Of a stretch of 64,000 nt of DNA, positions 47,188-56,432 are shown piece by piece. Both the position numbers and the translations under genes were made by a program. The DNA is taken from the NCBI RefSeq assembly GCF_004794515.1, contig NZ_SSDF01000072.1:1-64000 (forward strand), read 5' to 3'. The number at the start of each line of letters is the position of its first letter. Position 1 is the first letter of the stretch. The DNA is from Microbacterium sp. A20 (GTDB taxonomy: Bacteria; Actinomycetota; Actinomycetes; Actinomycetales; Microbacteriaceae). The notes under the pieces are model-generated. The model saw only the letters and a program-made list of their open reading frames with translations, was not told where the DNA came from and did no database searches.

Positions 47188-48392
47188 TGACCGCCGCTAC
47201 GACAGCGCCTGCCGAGGCGCAGCACACGAACGCGCACATCGACCCCGCAGCCCAGGTCGCCGCAGCCGGATTCGTCCCGGTGCAGACCCGCTCCGAGCGT
47301 CCGCACTCCTTCGATCCGTCTGACTTCGGCGCCCCCACCGGGCGCGAGGTCAACTGGAAGCACACGCCGGTCGCGCAGCTCACCTCCCTGTTCGAGGTGG
47401 CCCCGCAGAACGACGGCGTGAGCTACACGGTCGACGCAGGGGAGCAGTACATCGCCGCTCCGCTCGCGATCGGCGCCGCCCCCCGCGGCGAGGTCTTCCT
47501 TGCGGAAGACGTCACCGCCGCCGTGGCCTGGCAGGGAGCTGCTGAGGCCCTGCACGTGCGGATCCCGCGCGAGGAAGAGGTCGCCGAACCCGTCTTCGTC
47601 TCGATCGCCGGTCTCGGCGCCGATCGCCGTGCCGACGCGCACATCGTGATCGAGGCGCTCGAGCACAGCTCGGCGACGGTCGTCCTGCAGCACACCGGGT
47701 CCGCCCAGTACGCGCAGAACGTCGAGATCATCGTCCGCGACGGTGCGAAGCTCACGGTCATCAGCCTGCAGCAGTGGGCGGATGATGCGGTGCACACGGC
47801 GGCGCACCAGGCGCGGGTCGGTGCGGATGCGACCCTCAAGCACTTCGTCGTCAGCTTCGGCGGTGGCGTCGTGCGCGTCAACCCGAACGTCGAACTCGCA
47901 GGCGCCGGCTCCGAGGGCTACCTCTACGGCCTCTCCTACGCCGACGCCGGGCAGCACCTCGAGAGCCAGGTCTACCTGCACCACAAGGGACCGCACACCA
48001 AGGGCGACGTCCTCTACAAGGGTGCGCTGCAGGGTCAGGGGGCGCACAGCGTCTGGATCGGCGACGTGCTGATCGGAGCCGACGCCACGGGCACCGACTC
48101 CTACGAGGCGAACCGCAACCTGGTCCTCACCGAGGGCGCCCGCGCCGACTCGATCCCGAACCTCGAGATCGAGACGGGCGACATCCTCGGAGCCGGGCAC
48201 GCCAGTGCCACGGGTCGTTTCGACGACGAGCAGCTGTTCTACCTGCAGGCGCGCGGTATCACCGAGGAGGAGGCGCGGCGACTCGTCGTGCTCGGCTTCC
48301 TCACCGACATCGTGCAGCGCCTCGGCATCCCCGCCCTCGAGACCGAGCTCCTGGCGGCGATCGAGGCGGAGCTGGCCGAGGTGAGTGCATGA
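47187..48392 (+). CDS. sufD: Fe-S cluster assembly protein SufD
   Basis: A 401-residue SufB paralogue that completes the SufBCD complex. The beta-helical core and the C-terminal QLFYLQARGITEEEARRLVVLGF match the family. The GTG start shares a base with the sufB stop. Its stop overlaps the ferredoxin-like gene (ATGA). Confidence 0.95.
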   Translation: MTAATTAPAEAQHTNAHIDPAAQVAAAGFVPVQTRSERPHSFDPSDFGAPTGREVNWKHTPVAQLTSLFEVAPQNDGVSYTVDAGEQYIAAPLAIGAAPRGEVFLAEDVTAAVAWQGAAEALHVRIPREEEVAEPVFVSIAGLGADRRADAHIVIEALEHSSATVVLQHTGSAQYAQNVEIIVRDGAKLTVISLQQWADDAVHTAAHQARVGADATLKHFVVSFGGGVVRVNPNVELAGAGSEGYLYGLSYADAGQHLESQVYLHHKGPHTKGDVLYKGALQGQGAHSVWIGDVLIGADATGTDSYEANRNLVLTEGARADSIPNLEIETGDILGAGHASATGRFDDEQLFYLQARGITEEEARRLVVLGFLTDIVQRLGIPALETELLAAIEAELAEVSA

Positions 48393-48715
48393 CCGCCGAA
48401 CGCGTCTGCGGAGTCGCCGACCTCGAACAGGACATGCCGTTGCGTGTCGACCCGGGCGGCGTGCCGATCACGGTGATCAAGGACGGCGAGGGAGTCATCC
48501 ACGCCATCGGCGACACCTGCACCCACGGCGACATCTCGCTGTCCGAAGGCTTCGTCGAGGGCGACACGGTGGAGTGCTGGGCACACGGCTCCGCCTTCTC
48601 GCTGCTCACCGGCAAGCCCCAGAATCTCCCCGCATATGAGCCGGTCCCGGTCTACGTCGTCCAGATCGACGGCGACGACGTGCTCATCGATCCGACTGTG
48701 ATTAAGGAAGTTTGA
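48389..48715 (+). CDS. Rieske-type [2Fe-2S] ferredoxin in the SUF operon
   Basis: A 108-residue protein annotated in relatives as a non-heme iron oxygenase ferredoxin subunit. The Rieske ligands are CTHG (Cys, His) and CWAHG (Cys, His), near residues 43 and 64, with the usual spacing. Its place between sufD and sufC is conserved in many actinobacteria. A role in electron supply for cluster assembly or repair is inferred from position. Confidence 0.93.
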   Translation: MTAERVCGVADLEQDMPLRVDPGGVPITVIKDGEGVIHAIGDTCTHGDISLSEGFVEGDTVECWAHGSAFSLLTGKPQNLPAYEPVPVYVVQIDGDDVLIDPTVIKEV

Positions 48716-48718
48716 AGA

Positions 48719-49489
<771 letters not shown>

Positions 49490-49498
49490 GCTGATCGC

Positions 49499-49828
49499 AT
49501 GACAGCGACCCTCACGGACGAGAAGTACGATGCGGTCACCGAGGCTCTCAAGGACGTCATGGACCCCGAGCTCGGGATCAATGTCGTCGACCTCGGCCTC
49601 ATCTACGACCTCGCCTGGGATGACGAGAACGATGCTCTCGTCATCCACATGACGCTGACCAGCGCGGGCTGCCCGCTCACCGACGTGCTGGAGGACCAGA
49701 CCGCTCAGGCTCTGGACAGTGTGGTCGACCGCTTCCGGATCAACTGGGTGTGGATGCCACCGTGGGGTCCGGAGCGGATCACGGACGACGGGCGCGACAT
49801 GATGCGCGCGCTCGGCTTCGCCATCTGA
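49499..49828 (+). CDS. sufT: SufT/MIP18-type Fe-S maturation factor
   Basis: A 109-residue protein of the DUF59/MIP18 family, which helps deliver or mature Fe-S clusters. The core motif DPELGINVVDLGLIYDL lies near residue 22, and TSAGCPLTDVL near 60 with a conserved Cys. It follows sufC by nine bases. No SufS cysteine desulfurase or SufU is encoded in the visible operon, so those must lie elsewhere. Confidence 0.9.
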   Translation: MTATLTDEKYDAVTEALKDVMDPELGINVVDLGLIYDLAWDDENDALVIHMTLTSAGCPLTDVLEDQTAQALDSVVDRFRINWVWMPPWGPERITDDGRDMMRALGFAI

Positions 49829-49922
49829 CGCGCGCCAGATCGCTGCCGCAAGGCGGCACGACGATGCGCGCGTCGGAACGGATGACACGTCGACGGCGCG
49901 TGTCGGGACCTCGGGAGGTCGA

Positions 49923-51077
49923 ATGCTTCAGGTGAAGGCCCTGCCTCTGGCGGAGCTTCGCGAGCGCAGCAGCGAGAAGTGGCGCGAGTACCCGGCCGAT
50001 GTGCTTCCGCTGTTCGTCGCCGAGACCGACTTCCCGCTCGCGCCGGCGATCTCCGCCGCGCTGCGGCGCGCCGTGGAGATCGGTGATACCGGGTATGTCG
50101 CATCGCGGACGCCGCTCGCCGAGTCGTTCGCTGCTTTCGCGAACCGCCGCTATGGCTGGCTGCCCGACCCCGCGAGAATGCGGAGCACCGCGGACGTGAG
50201 CATGGGGATCGTGGAGATCCTCCGCCGCGTGACCCAGCCGGGGGAGCGCATCGTCGTGACCCCTCCGGTGTATCCGCCGTTCTACGACCTGGTCGCCGAA
50301 GCCGGCGCAGAAGTGGAGCGAGTTCCGCTGCGTGACACGGGAACACGCTGGGAGCTCGACCTCGACGGCATCCGTGCTGCCTTCGAGGACGGAGCGACGG
50401 CGATCCTGCTCTGCAACCCGCACAATCCGACCGGCACGGTGCATGACCGCGACACCCTCGCCGCTCTGGCCGAACTGGCGGATGAGTTCGGTGCGACCGT
50501 CGTCTCGGACGAGATCCATGCACCGCTCGCCCAGCCGGGGACCGGATTCACTCCGTTCCTCGCGGTGAGCGATGCGGCCGAACGCGTCGGCTATGCGGTC
50601 GTCAGCGCCAGCAAGGCCTTCAACCTCGCGGGTCTGAAGTGCGCCCTCATGGTCACCGCCGACGACGCGACGACCGATGTCGTGCGTGGACTGCCCGTCG
50701 AGGTGGAGTGGCGCACCGGACAGTTCGGTCTGCTCGCTGCCGTGGCGGCGTTCTCGGAAGAGAGCGACCCCTGGCTCGACGGGCTGCTGCGCTCGCTCGA
50801 TGAGAACCGTGTGCTGCTCGAGGACCTGCTGGCCGCGCACCTCCCGGGTGCCCGCTATCGCATCCCGGACGCCGGCTACCTCGCGTGGATCGACCTCTCC
50901 GCACTCGGCTGGGGCGGCAACCCCGCACGACGCATCCTGCGCGATGCGAAAGTCGCCCTGCACTTCGGACCTGCCTTCGGCGCCGAGGGTGCGGGTCACG
51001 TGCGCCTGAACTTCGGCACCAGCCCGGAGATCATCACCGAGGCGATCGAGCGCATCGCGGCACTCGTGGGTCGATGA
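49923..51077 (+). CDS. PatB/MalY-type PLP-dependent C-S lyase or aminotransferase
   Basis: A 384-residue fold-type I PLP enzyme. The internal-aldimine lysine lies in SASKAFNLAGLK near residue 228, CNPHNPTGTV near 165 carries the conserved Asn, and SDEIHAPL the conserved Asp. This motif set marks the MalY/PatB branch (cystathionine beta-lyase activity). The start has GGGAGG upstream. The stop overlaps the MFS gene, so a thiol or cysteine-conjugate lyase with an exporter is plausible. Confidence 0.9.
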   Translation: MLQVKALPLAELRERSSEKWREYPADVLPLFVAETDFPLAPAISAALRRAVEIGDTGYVASRTPLAESFAAFANRRYGWLPDPARMRSTADVSMGIVEILRRVTQPGERIVVTPPVYPPFYDLVAEAGAEVERVPLRDTGTRWELDLDGIRAAFEDGATAILLCNPHNPTGTVHDRDTLAALAELADEFGATVVSDEIHAPLAQPGTGFTPFLAVSDAAERVGYAVVSASKAFNLAGLKCALMVTADDATTDVVRGLPVEVEWRTGQFGLLAAVAAFSEESDPWLDGLLRSLDENRVLLEDLLAAHLPGARYRIPDAGYLAWIDLSALGWGGNPARRILRDAKVALHFGPAFGAEGAGHVRLNFGTSPEIITEAIERIAALVGR

Positions 51078-52444
51078 CGACTCCGGCAGACGCCGCGACG
51101 ATCTGGGACCGCCAACGCATCTGGGTGACGCTCGGCGCGGTCGCACTGATCTTCCTCGCCGCCGTCGAGGCGCTCGCGGTGACGACGGTGATGCCGATCG
51201 TGAGCGAGGCGCTGCACGGCGAGGCCCTCTACGCCGTGGCATTCGCCGGCACCCTGGCGACGAGTGTGATCGGCATGGTCGCCACGGGCGCATGGTCGGA
51301 CACCCGCGGACCGCGCGGGGCCCTGTACGTCGCCGTCACGCTCTTCATCCTGGGTCTGCTGATCTCGGGCTTCGCGGTGACGATGGACCAGTTCCTGATC
51401 GGTCGGCTCGTTCAGGGCCTGGGTGCCGGCGGACAGACGGTCGCGCTCTACGTCGTCGTCGCGAGGCTGTATCCGCCGCACCTGCACGGGCGCATCTTCG
51501 CTGCCTTCGCCGCGGCCTGGGTCGTGCCGTCGATGGTGGGGCCGTTCCTCGCCGGTGCCGTCGCCGAGTATCTGGACTGGCGGTGGGCGTTCCTCGGTGT
51601 CGCCGTGCTGACGGCGGCCGCCTTCGTCATGATCGCGGTCCGACTGCGCGGTGTCGATCTCGGAGGAGGCGAGCCGCAGGACCGGCGCGCGCTCGTCGTC
51701 CGGCTGGTGCTGGCGGTGGTAGTGGCGGTGCTCGCCGTCGTGGTCGGCTTCTCGGCGAAGCTGGCGCCCTCGATCGGGTGGCCCGTGGCGATCGGCGCCG
51801 TGCTGGCGATCGGCTTCGCGGTACTCCCGTTGCTGCCGCGACGCACCCTCCGGGCGGGCCGGGGACTGCCGAGCGTGGTGCTCATGCGCGGTATCGCGGC
51901 GGGCGCGTTCTTCGCGGCCGAGGCCTACATCCCATACCTGCTGATGAAGAAGTTCGACTTCAGTGCAACGTGGGCGGGGGTTGCTCTCATGCTCGCCGCG
52001 CTGGCGTGGGCGGGAGCCTCGGCGCTGCAGGGACGGTTCGGTGAGCGGCTGGGGAACCACCGCATCACAGTGATCAGTCTCGGCTCACTGCTCGTCGCGA
52101 TGCTGTGCGTTCTCGTCGCCGCGCTCTTCGACGTCTCAGCGGCCGTCGTGGTGCTCGGCTGGGCGTTCGCCGGCGGCGGGATGGGACTGCTCTATCCGCG
52201 ATTGACCGTCCTCACGCTCGCGTACTCGGACGAGACGAATCAGGGATTCAATTCCTCCGCGCTGTCCATCTCGGACGCCACGGGCTCAGCCGTCGCCATC
52301 GCGCTGGCCGGGCTCGCGGTGGCATCCCTCGGAGGTGAGGCAGGTGCGTTCGGTGCGGTGTTCGCGTTCTGCATCGGGCTCGTCGTGCTCGCGTCGGTCC
52401 CGGGCCTCAGGCTCGGACACGCGGCGGAGTCGCCGGTGCGGTGA
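51074..52444 (+). CDS. MFS transporter (drug:H+ antiporter-like)
   Basis: A 456-residue protein with about 12 to 14 hydrophobic segments and the MFS motif A (GAWSDTRGPRGALYV) near residue 80. RLVQGLGAGGQTVALYVVVARLY resembles the DHA-type motif C region. It shares a four-base overlap with the PLP enzyme gene and tail-overlaps the TetR gene by 38 bases. It could export a product or toxic substrate of the upstream enzyme. Specificity unknown. Confidence 0.88.
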   Translation: MTTPADAATIWDRQRIWVTLGAVALIFLAAVEALAVTTVMPIVSEALHGEALYAVAFAGTLATSVIGMVATGAWSDTRGPRGALYVAVTLFILGLLISGFAVTMDQFLIGRLVQGLGAGGQTVALYVVVARLYPPHLHGRIFAAFAAAWVVPSMVGPFLAGAVAEYLDWRWAFLGVAVLTAAAFVMIAVRLRGVDLGGGEPQDRRALVVRLVLAVVVAVLAVVVGFSAKLAPSIGWPVAIGAVLAIGFAVLPLLPRRTLRAGRGLPSVVLMRGIAAGAFFAAEAYIPYLLMKKFDFSATWAGVALMLAALAWAGASALQGRFGERLGNHRITVISLGSLLVAMLCVLVAALFDVSAAVVVLGWAFAGGGMGLLYPRLTVLTLAYSDETNQGFNSSALSISDATGSAVAIALAGLAVASLGGEAGAFGAVFAFCIGLVVLASVPGLRLGHAAESPVR

Positions 52445-52991
52445 GTGTTCCCGCGAGCGCAGAGACCCCGAGGTCGAAGGTGCGATCGAGTCCGGCCGTG
52501 ACGTCGATCTCGTCTGCGCGAGGGAGGGCGCCGTGGCTGTCGGCATGCATGCGCTGCTGCACGAGCGTGGCGTGGCCGAGGACGAAGTGCAGGATCGCCG
52601 CGCCCCGGTCCTCGGCGTCGGTCGCACCCTGCGTGCGCAATGCTGCGGTGAGCACCGACTGCGCGTGTGACGAACCGAGTTGCAGGGCATACGTGCTGAG
52701 CACCAGCTCGGCGCCGTCGCGGTAGGCGAAGAGGGCATCGCGGATGCTTCGTGCTGTGATGAGCACGTCGGCACTGCCCTGAGGGATCGAGGATGTGATC
52801 CGGTCGGCGAGTTCGGCGAGGAGCTCCTGCTTGCTGGAGAAGTGCCAGTAGAGGGCGCTGGGCTGCACATCCAGCCGGGCCGCGATGCGTCGCATCGAGA
52901 GATCGGCGAGCCCGACCTCGTCGAGGAGAGCGAGCGCGCTCCGGGCGACGCTGTCACGGTCGTGTCGTGCCTGATTCGTCTCCGGACTCAT
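52407..52991 (-). CDS. TetR family regulator
   Basis: A 194-residue regulator with an N-terminal helix-turn-helix (residues about 15-60; LSMRRIAARLDVQPSALYWHF) and a TetR_C-like ligand domain. The ATG at 52991 is preceded by CGGAGG and TATAAT, six bases away, so the RNA could start at the ATG. Two palindromes lie in the divergent region, so it likely represses itself and the downstream transporter pair. Its 3' end overlaps the convergent MFS gene. Ligand unknown. Confidence 0.9.
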   Translation of the reverse strand: MSPETNQARHDRDSVARSALALLDEVGLADLSMRRIAARLDVQPSALYWHFSSKQELLAELADRITSSIPQGSADVLITARSIRDALFAYRDGAELVLSTYALQLGSSHAQSVLTAALRTQGATDAEDRGAAILHFVLGHATLVQQRMHADSHGALPRADEIDVTAGLDRTFDLGVSALAGTLTAPATPPRVRA

Positions 52992-52997
52992 CCTCCG

Positions 52998-53032
52998 ATT
53001 ATAGTGAACGACGTTCAGGTGAACGGTGTTCA
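52998..53032. promoter_or_regulatory. TetR gene -10 and paired operator palindromes
   Basis: Minus-strand TATAAT (52998-53003) is followed upstream by TGAACGACGTTCA (53005-53017, perfect palindrome) and TGAACGGTGTTCA (53020-53032, arms TGAAC/GTTCA). Centres are 15 bases apart. Confidence 0.8.
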
Positions 53033-53060
53033 GGTCGCGTCTCGCTCGGAGGGATCCCGC

Positions 53061-53759
53061 ATGGCAATCACCCGCGAGGCAGGTATCGGGACGATCGCCG
53101 TGGATGCGGTCTCGGTGCTGCTCGACGGACGCCCTGTGCTGCGAGATGTCTCCGTGGCCCTGACGGCTCCGACGATCGCGGTGATCGGTGCGAACGGGTC
53201 GGGGAAGTCCACGTTCGCCCGGCTGCTGAACGGACTCATCCCCCCGAGCACGGGGAAAGTGGCGGTGCACGGTCTCGACACGGTGCGCGATCGTGCCGCC
53301 CTGCGTCGCCGGGTCGGATTCGTGTTCACGAACCCGGATGCGCAGATCCTCATGCCCACCCCGGCCGAAGACCTCGCGCTGTCTCTGCGTGGTCGGAGGA
53401 AGGCGGAGGTCGCCCACCGCGTCAGAGACACCCTCGCCGCCCACGGGCTGGCAGAGCACGCCGATGTGCCCGCATCCAGCCTCTCGGGAGGCCAGAAGCA
53501 GATGCTCGCCCTGGCCGCCGTGCTGATCGCCGAACCTCAGCTCATCGTCGCCGACGAGCCGACCACACTCCTCGACCTGCGCAATTCTCGGCGCATCGGC
53601 GACCTGCTTCTCGCGCAACCGACTCAGGTCGTCCTGGTGACGCATGACCTCGAGCTGGCCGGGCGGTGCGAGACCGCGATTCTGTTCGAGGAGGGGCGAG
53701 TCGCGGCCGCCGGAGAGTCGTCCGCCGTGATCGCCGCATATCGTCGAGCGTGCGGATGA
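53061..53759 (+). CDS. ECF-type ABC transporter ATPase (BioM/CbiO-like)
   Basis: A 232-residue ATPase of an energy-coupling factor transporter. Walker A is GANGSGKST near residue 40, the signature LSGGQKQ near 135, Walker B VADEPTTLLDL, and the switch His lies in VTHDLE. The Q-loop segment FTNPDAQI is characteristic of CbiO/BioM/EcfA proteins. The membrane T component follows with a four-base overlap. No substrate-binding S component is next to it. The pair is probably repressed by the divergent TetR. Confidence 0.88.
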   Translation: MAITREAGIGTIAVDAVSVLLDGRPVLRDVSVALTAPTIAVIGANGSGKSTFARLLNGLIPPSTGKVAVHGLDTVRDRAALRRRVGFVFTNPDAQILMPTPAEDLALSLRGRRKAEVAHRVRDTLAAHGLAEHADVPASSLSGGQKQMLALAAVLIAEPQLIVADEPTTLLDLRNSRRIGDLLLAQPTQVVLVTHDLELAGRCETAILFEEGRVAAAGESSAVIAAYRRACG

Positions 53760-54349
53760 TCGCGCTCTACCGTCCGGGGAGCAGCATCCTCCATCGCGCG
53801 CCGGCCGGGCTCAAGCTCGCGGCGCTGGCGGTCGGCGCACTCCTCTTATCGCTGTATCCCCATGACGCGGCGAGCATCGCCCTCTCGCTCCTGGGTGTTC
53901 TCGCGATCTACGGGCTCGGGGCGATGCCCATCCGTGTGCCGTTGCTCGAGGTCTGGCGTCTGCGCTGGCTCATCCTCGTGCTCGCTCTGGCGCTCGTGAT
54001 CTTCGTCTCGCCTCTCGCCGCGTGGATCAGCACCGGGCGCGTCGTGGCGATACTCCTGCTGGCGAGCCTGCTGACGCTCACGACCCGGATGGCGGATCTC
54101 GTGGCGGTGATGCAGCGGATCGTGCGGCCGCTCCGTCGATTCGGTCTCGATCCCGCCGCGGTGGCGCTGACGATCTCACTCACGATCACGACGATCCCCG
54201 TGATCGCCGGATTCGCTGATCGCGTGCGGGACGCTGCACGGGCTCGCGGTGTACGGTTGGGCGTGCGTGGGGTCGTGCCGCTGCTCGTCCTCTCCCTGCG
54301 GCACGCCGACGAGGTCGGCGACGCGCTGGCGGCACGGGGCCTGGGCTGA
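53756..54349 (+). CDS. ECF transporter transmembrane T component (BioN/CbiQ-like)
   Basis: A 197-residue membrane protein with about four or five hydrophobic segments. Coupling motifs typical of T components are visible at the C-terminal side: ARARGVR and, at the end, LAARGLG (Ala-Arg-Gly). YRPGSSILHRAPAGLKL at the start also fits. With the ATPase it forms a BioMN-like module; the S component (for example BioY) must be elsewhere if this is biotin uptake. Confidence 0.86.
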   Translation: MIALYRPGSSILHRAPAGLKLAALAVGALLLSLYPHDAASIALSLLGVLAIYGLGAMPIRVPLLEVWRLRWLILVLALALVIFVSPLAAWISTGRVVAILLLASLLTLTTRMADLVAVMQRIVRPLRRFGLDPAAVALTISLTITTIPVIAGFADRVRDAARARGVRLGVRGVVPLLVLSLRHADEVGDALAARGLG

Positions 54350-54351
54350 CC

Positions 54352-55662
54352 CTACGCGGGAACAAGGGTGCGCGCGCCGACAGGCGGCAGCGGCATCGTG
54401 CGCGACGAGAGCCGGAGCGCCGCGAGGATCAGGGCGACCGCGATCAGGGCCGTCGCGACGGACGTGCCCAGCACCAGGAGCATCACGACGCCGATCAGCC
54501 CGCTCAGTGCTCCGACGACGAGCCGCGGCACGGAACCGGTGGCCTGCGGCGCCGGCTGCGACTCGAACCGGGTGAAGGCAACGGCGACGACCGCGGACAA
54601 CGCGAGCGCCATCGCGAGCCAGAGCGGGCGGCCCGCCCACCAGTCCGCGCTGTCGAGCGTCGGCAGCGCCACACCGGTGACGAGGGCGTAGACGGCGGTG
54701 GCGCCGGCCATCACCAGCAGGACGGGCATGTGCCACAGGTAGATCGTCATCGTGCGCACCGTCACGAACGCCGTGAACGCGGCGACACGCGGCCGACGGC
54801 TGAACCGCTCGATGCGTTCGCGGTGCAGGGAGAGCAGGCTGGTGTGCGCGACGCCGACGAGGAGGAGGGCCGCGGTCGGCGGGTTGATGTTCGCGATCAG
54901 ATCGGGGGAGTAGACCCCGGTCAGGAACGTCGCGACGAGCAGGAGCAGAGCGGCGATGCCCGCTGCCGCACGCATGCGGCGGCTGAGACGCCCGATGCGT
55001 CCGTCGGCGAGGAAGAACCCGAGCTGCTGCAAGGTCATCCACACGAAGGCGAGATTCAGGAAGCCGAGTCCTTCGAGCCCGGTCGCGGCGCGCAGCACGT
55101 CGACGGCGATCGACGCGGTGACGAGAACGCCGATCGTGCGGTACGGGGCGCGCTCGTGGGCGGCGGCGAGTGCGGGCAGCAGCGCCTGGCACAGCAGGAA
55201 GACGCCGAGGAACCAGAGCGGCTGTCCGTACCGGAAACCCGCGGTCGCGATCAGATCGGCAGGCACGCCGAAGACCGTGAGCAGCGCCAGTCCGATGCCG
55301 ACGATGGCGATCGTGAAGACGGCGGGTCGCAGCAGACGATGCAGTCGTCCGGCCACGAAGCCGACGGCGGTCCCGCCGCGCTCCCGCATCCGTCGGTAGG
55401 CGAGGAGTCCCGAGAAGCCTCCGATCACGAAGAACAGCGGCATCACCTGCAGGAGCCAGCTGAGCGGCGCGATCCACGCTGTGCCGTCGCTGGCGTTCGT
55501 GAAGACGGGACCGGACGCGTCCACGGTGACGCCCACCATGATCGAGTGGAGCAGGACGACGCCCAGGACGCAGAGCGCCCGGACGAAGTCGATCCCGGTG
55601 TCGCGGGACGCGCGTTGCGGAGGCGCGATGATGCCGGCAGTGGGTGCCTGGACGGTGGTCAT
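54352..55662 (-). CDS. Acyltransferase 3-like membrane protein
   Basis: A 436-residue multi-span protein with about ten hydrophobic segments, matching the acyltransferase 3 family (OafA/OatA-like). The N-terminal FVRALCVLGVVLLHS has the typical Arg and His of the family, and LFFVIGGFSGLLAYRRM follows. Such proteins O-acylate envelope sugars or peptidoglycan; the acceptor is not evident. A ribosome site GAGGAGG precedes the ATG. Confidence 0.82.
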   Translation of the reverse strand: MTTVQAPTAGIIAPPQRASRDTGIDFVRALCVLGVVLLHSIMVGVTVDASGPVFTNASDGTAWIAPLSWLLQVMPLFFVIGGFSGLLAYRRMRERGGTAVGFVAGRLHRLLRPAVFTIAIVGIGLALLTVFGVPADLIATAGFRYGQPLWFLGVFLLCQALLPALAAAHERAPYRTIGVLVTASIAVDVLRAATGLEGLGFLNLAFVWMTLQQLGFFLADGRIGRLSRRMRAAAGIAALLLLVATFLTGVYSPDLIANINPPTAALLLVGVAHTSLLSLHRERIERFSRRPRVAAFTAFVTVRTMTIYLWHMPVLLVMAGATAVYALVTGVALPTLDSADWWAGRPLWLAMALALSAVVAVAFTRFESQPAPQATGSVPRLVVGALSGLIGVVMLLVLGTSVATALIAVALILAALRLSSRTMPLPPVGARTLVPA

Positions 55663-55760
55663 GAGTCCTCCTCGGGAGCGGTGTCCCAGGAGACTATGGA
55701 CGCGGTGTCCGCGGGTGCATCACCCTCGGGTGCCGTTACGACCCCCTACGAGGGTGTGAG

Positions 55761-56432
55761 TCAGGAAGACGGCTCGACGAGTCCGGTGTCGTAGGCGAGG
55801 ATCACGGCGTGCACGCGGTCGCGCAGATTCAGCTTGGCGAGCACCTTGCCGACGTGCGTCTTGACGGTCTGCTCCGCGATGAACAGGTCGGCGGCGATCT
55901 CGGTGTTGGAGCGCCCCTTCCCGATCAGGACCAGCACTTCGCGCTCGCGGTCGGTGAGCTCGGCGAGGGCGGTAGCCGAGCGAGGTGCGCGGGGCCTGCG
56001 ACCGGCGAACTGCTCGATCATGCGTCGGGTGACGCTCGGCGCGAGGAGTGCATCCCCGTCCGCCACGACGCGAACCGCGTGCACGAGCTCCTCGGGCAGC
56101 GCGTCTTTCAGCAGGAATCCGCTGGCGCCGGCCTCGAGGGCGTCGTACACGTAGTCGTCGATGTCGAACGTGGTGAGCATCAGGATCCGGGGGACATGGG
56201 CGGCCGGATACGACGGACCGAGAATCCGCCGAGTGGCTTCGATCCCGTCGAGTTCCGGCATGCGCACGTCCATCAAGATCACGTCCGGATCCAGACGCGC
56301 CGCCAGGGTGACGGCTTCGGCGCCGTTCGCCGCTTGACCGGCCACCCGGATCCCGTCATGGGCATCGAGCAGTGCGGCGAAACCCGCACGCACCATGGCC
56401 TGGTCATCGGCGATGAGGACGCTGATCGTCAC
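55761..56432 (-). CDS. NarL/LuxR-type response regulator
   Basis: A 223-residue two-component regulator. The receiver domain has acidic residues IADDQ at the start, the phosphorylated Asp in ILMDVRMPELDG near residue 54, and the conserved Lys in LLKDA near 106. The C-terminal LuxR helix-turn-helix has LTDREREVLVLIGKGRSNTEIAADL and VKTHVGKVLAKLNLRDR. The GTG overlaps the histidine kinase stop, so the two are a cotranscribed pair. Confidence 0.95.
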   Translation of the reverse strand: MTISVLIADDQAMVRAGFAALLDAHDGIRVAGQAANGAEAVTLAARLDPDVILMDVRMPELDGIEATRRILGPSYPAAHVPRILMLTTFDIDDYVYDALEAGASGFLLKDALPEELVHAVRVVADGDALLAPSVTRRMIEQFAGRRPRAPRSATALAELTDREREVLVLIGKGRSNTEIAADLFIAEQTVKTHVGKVLAKLNLRDRVHAVILAYDTGLVEPSS

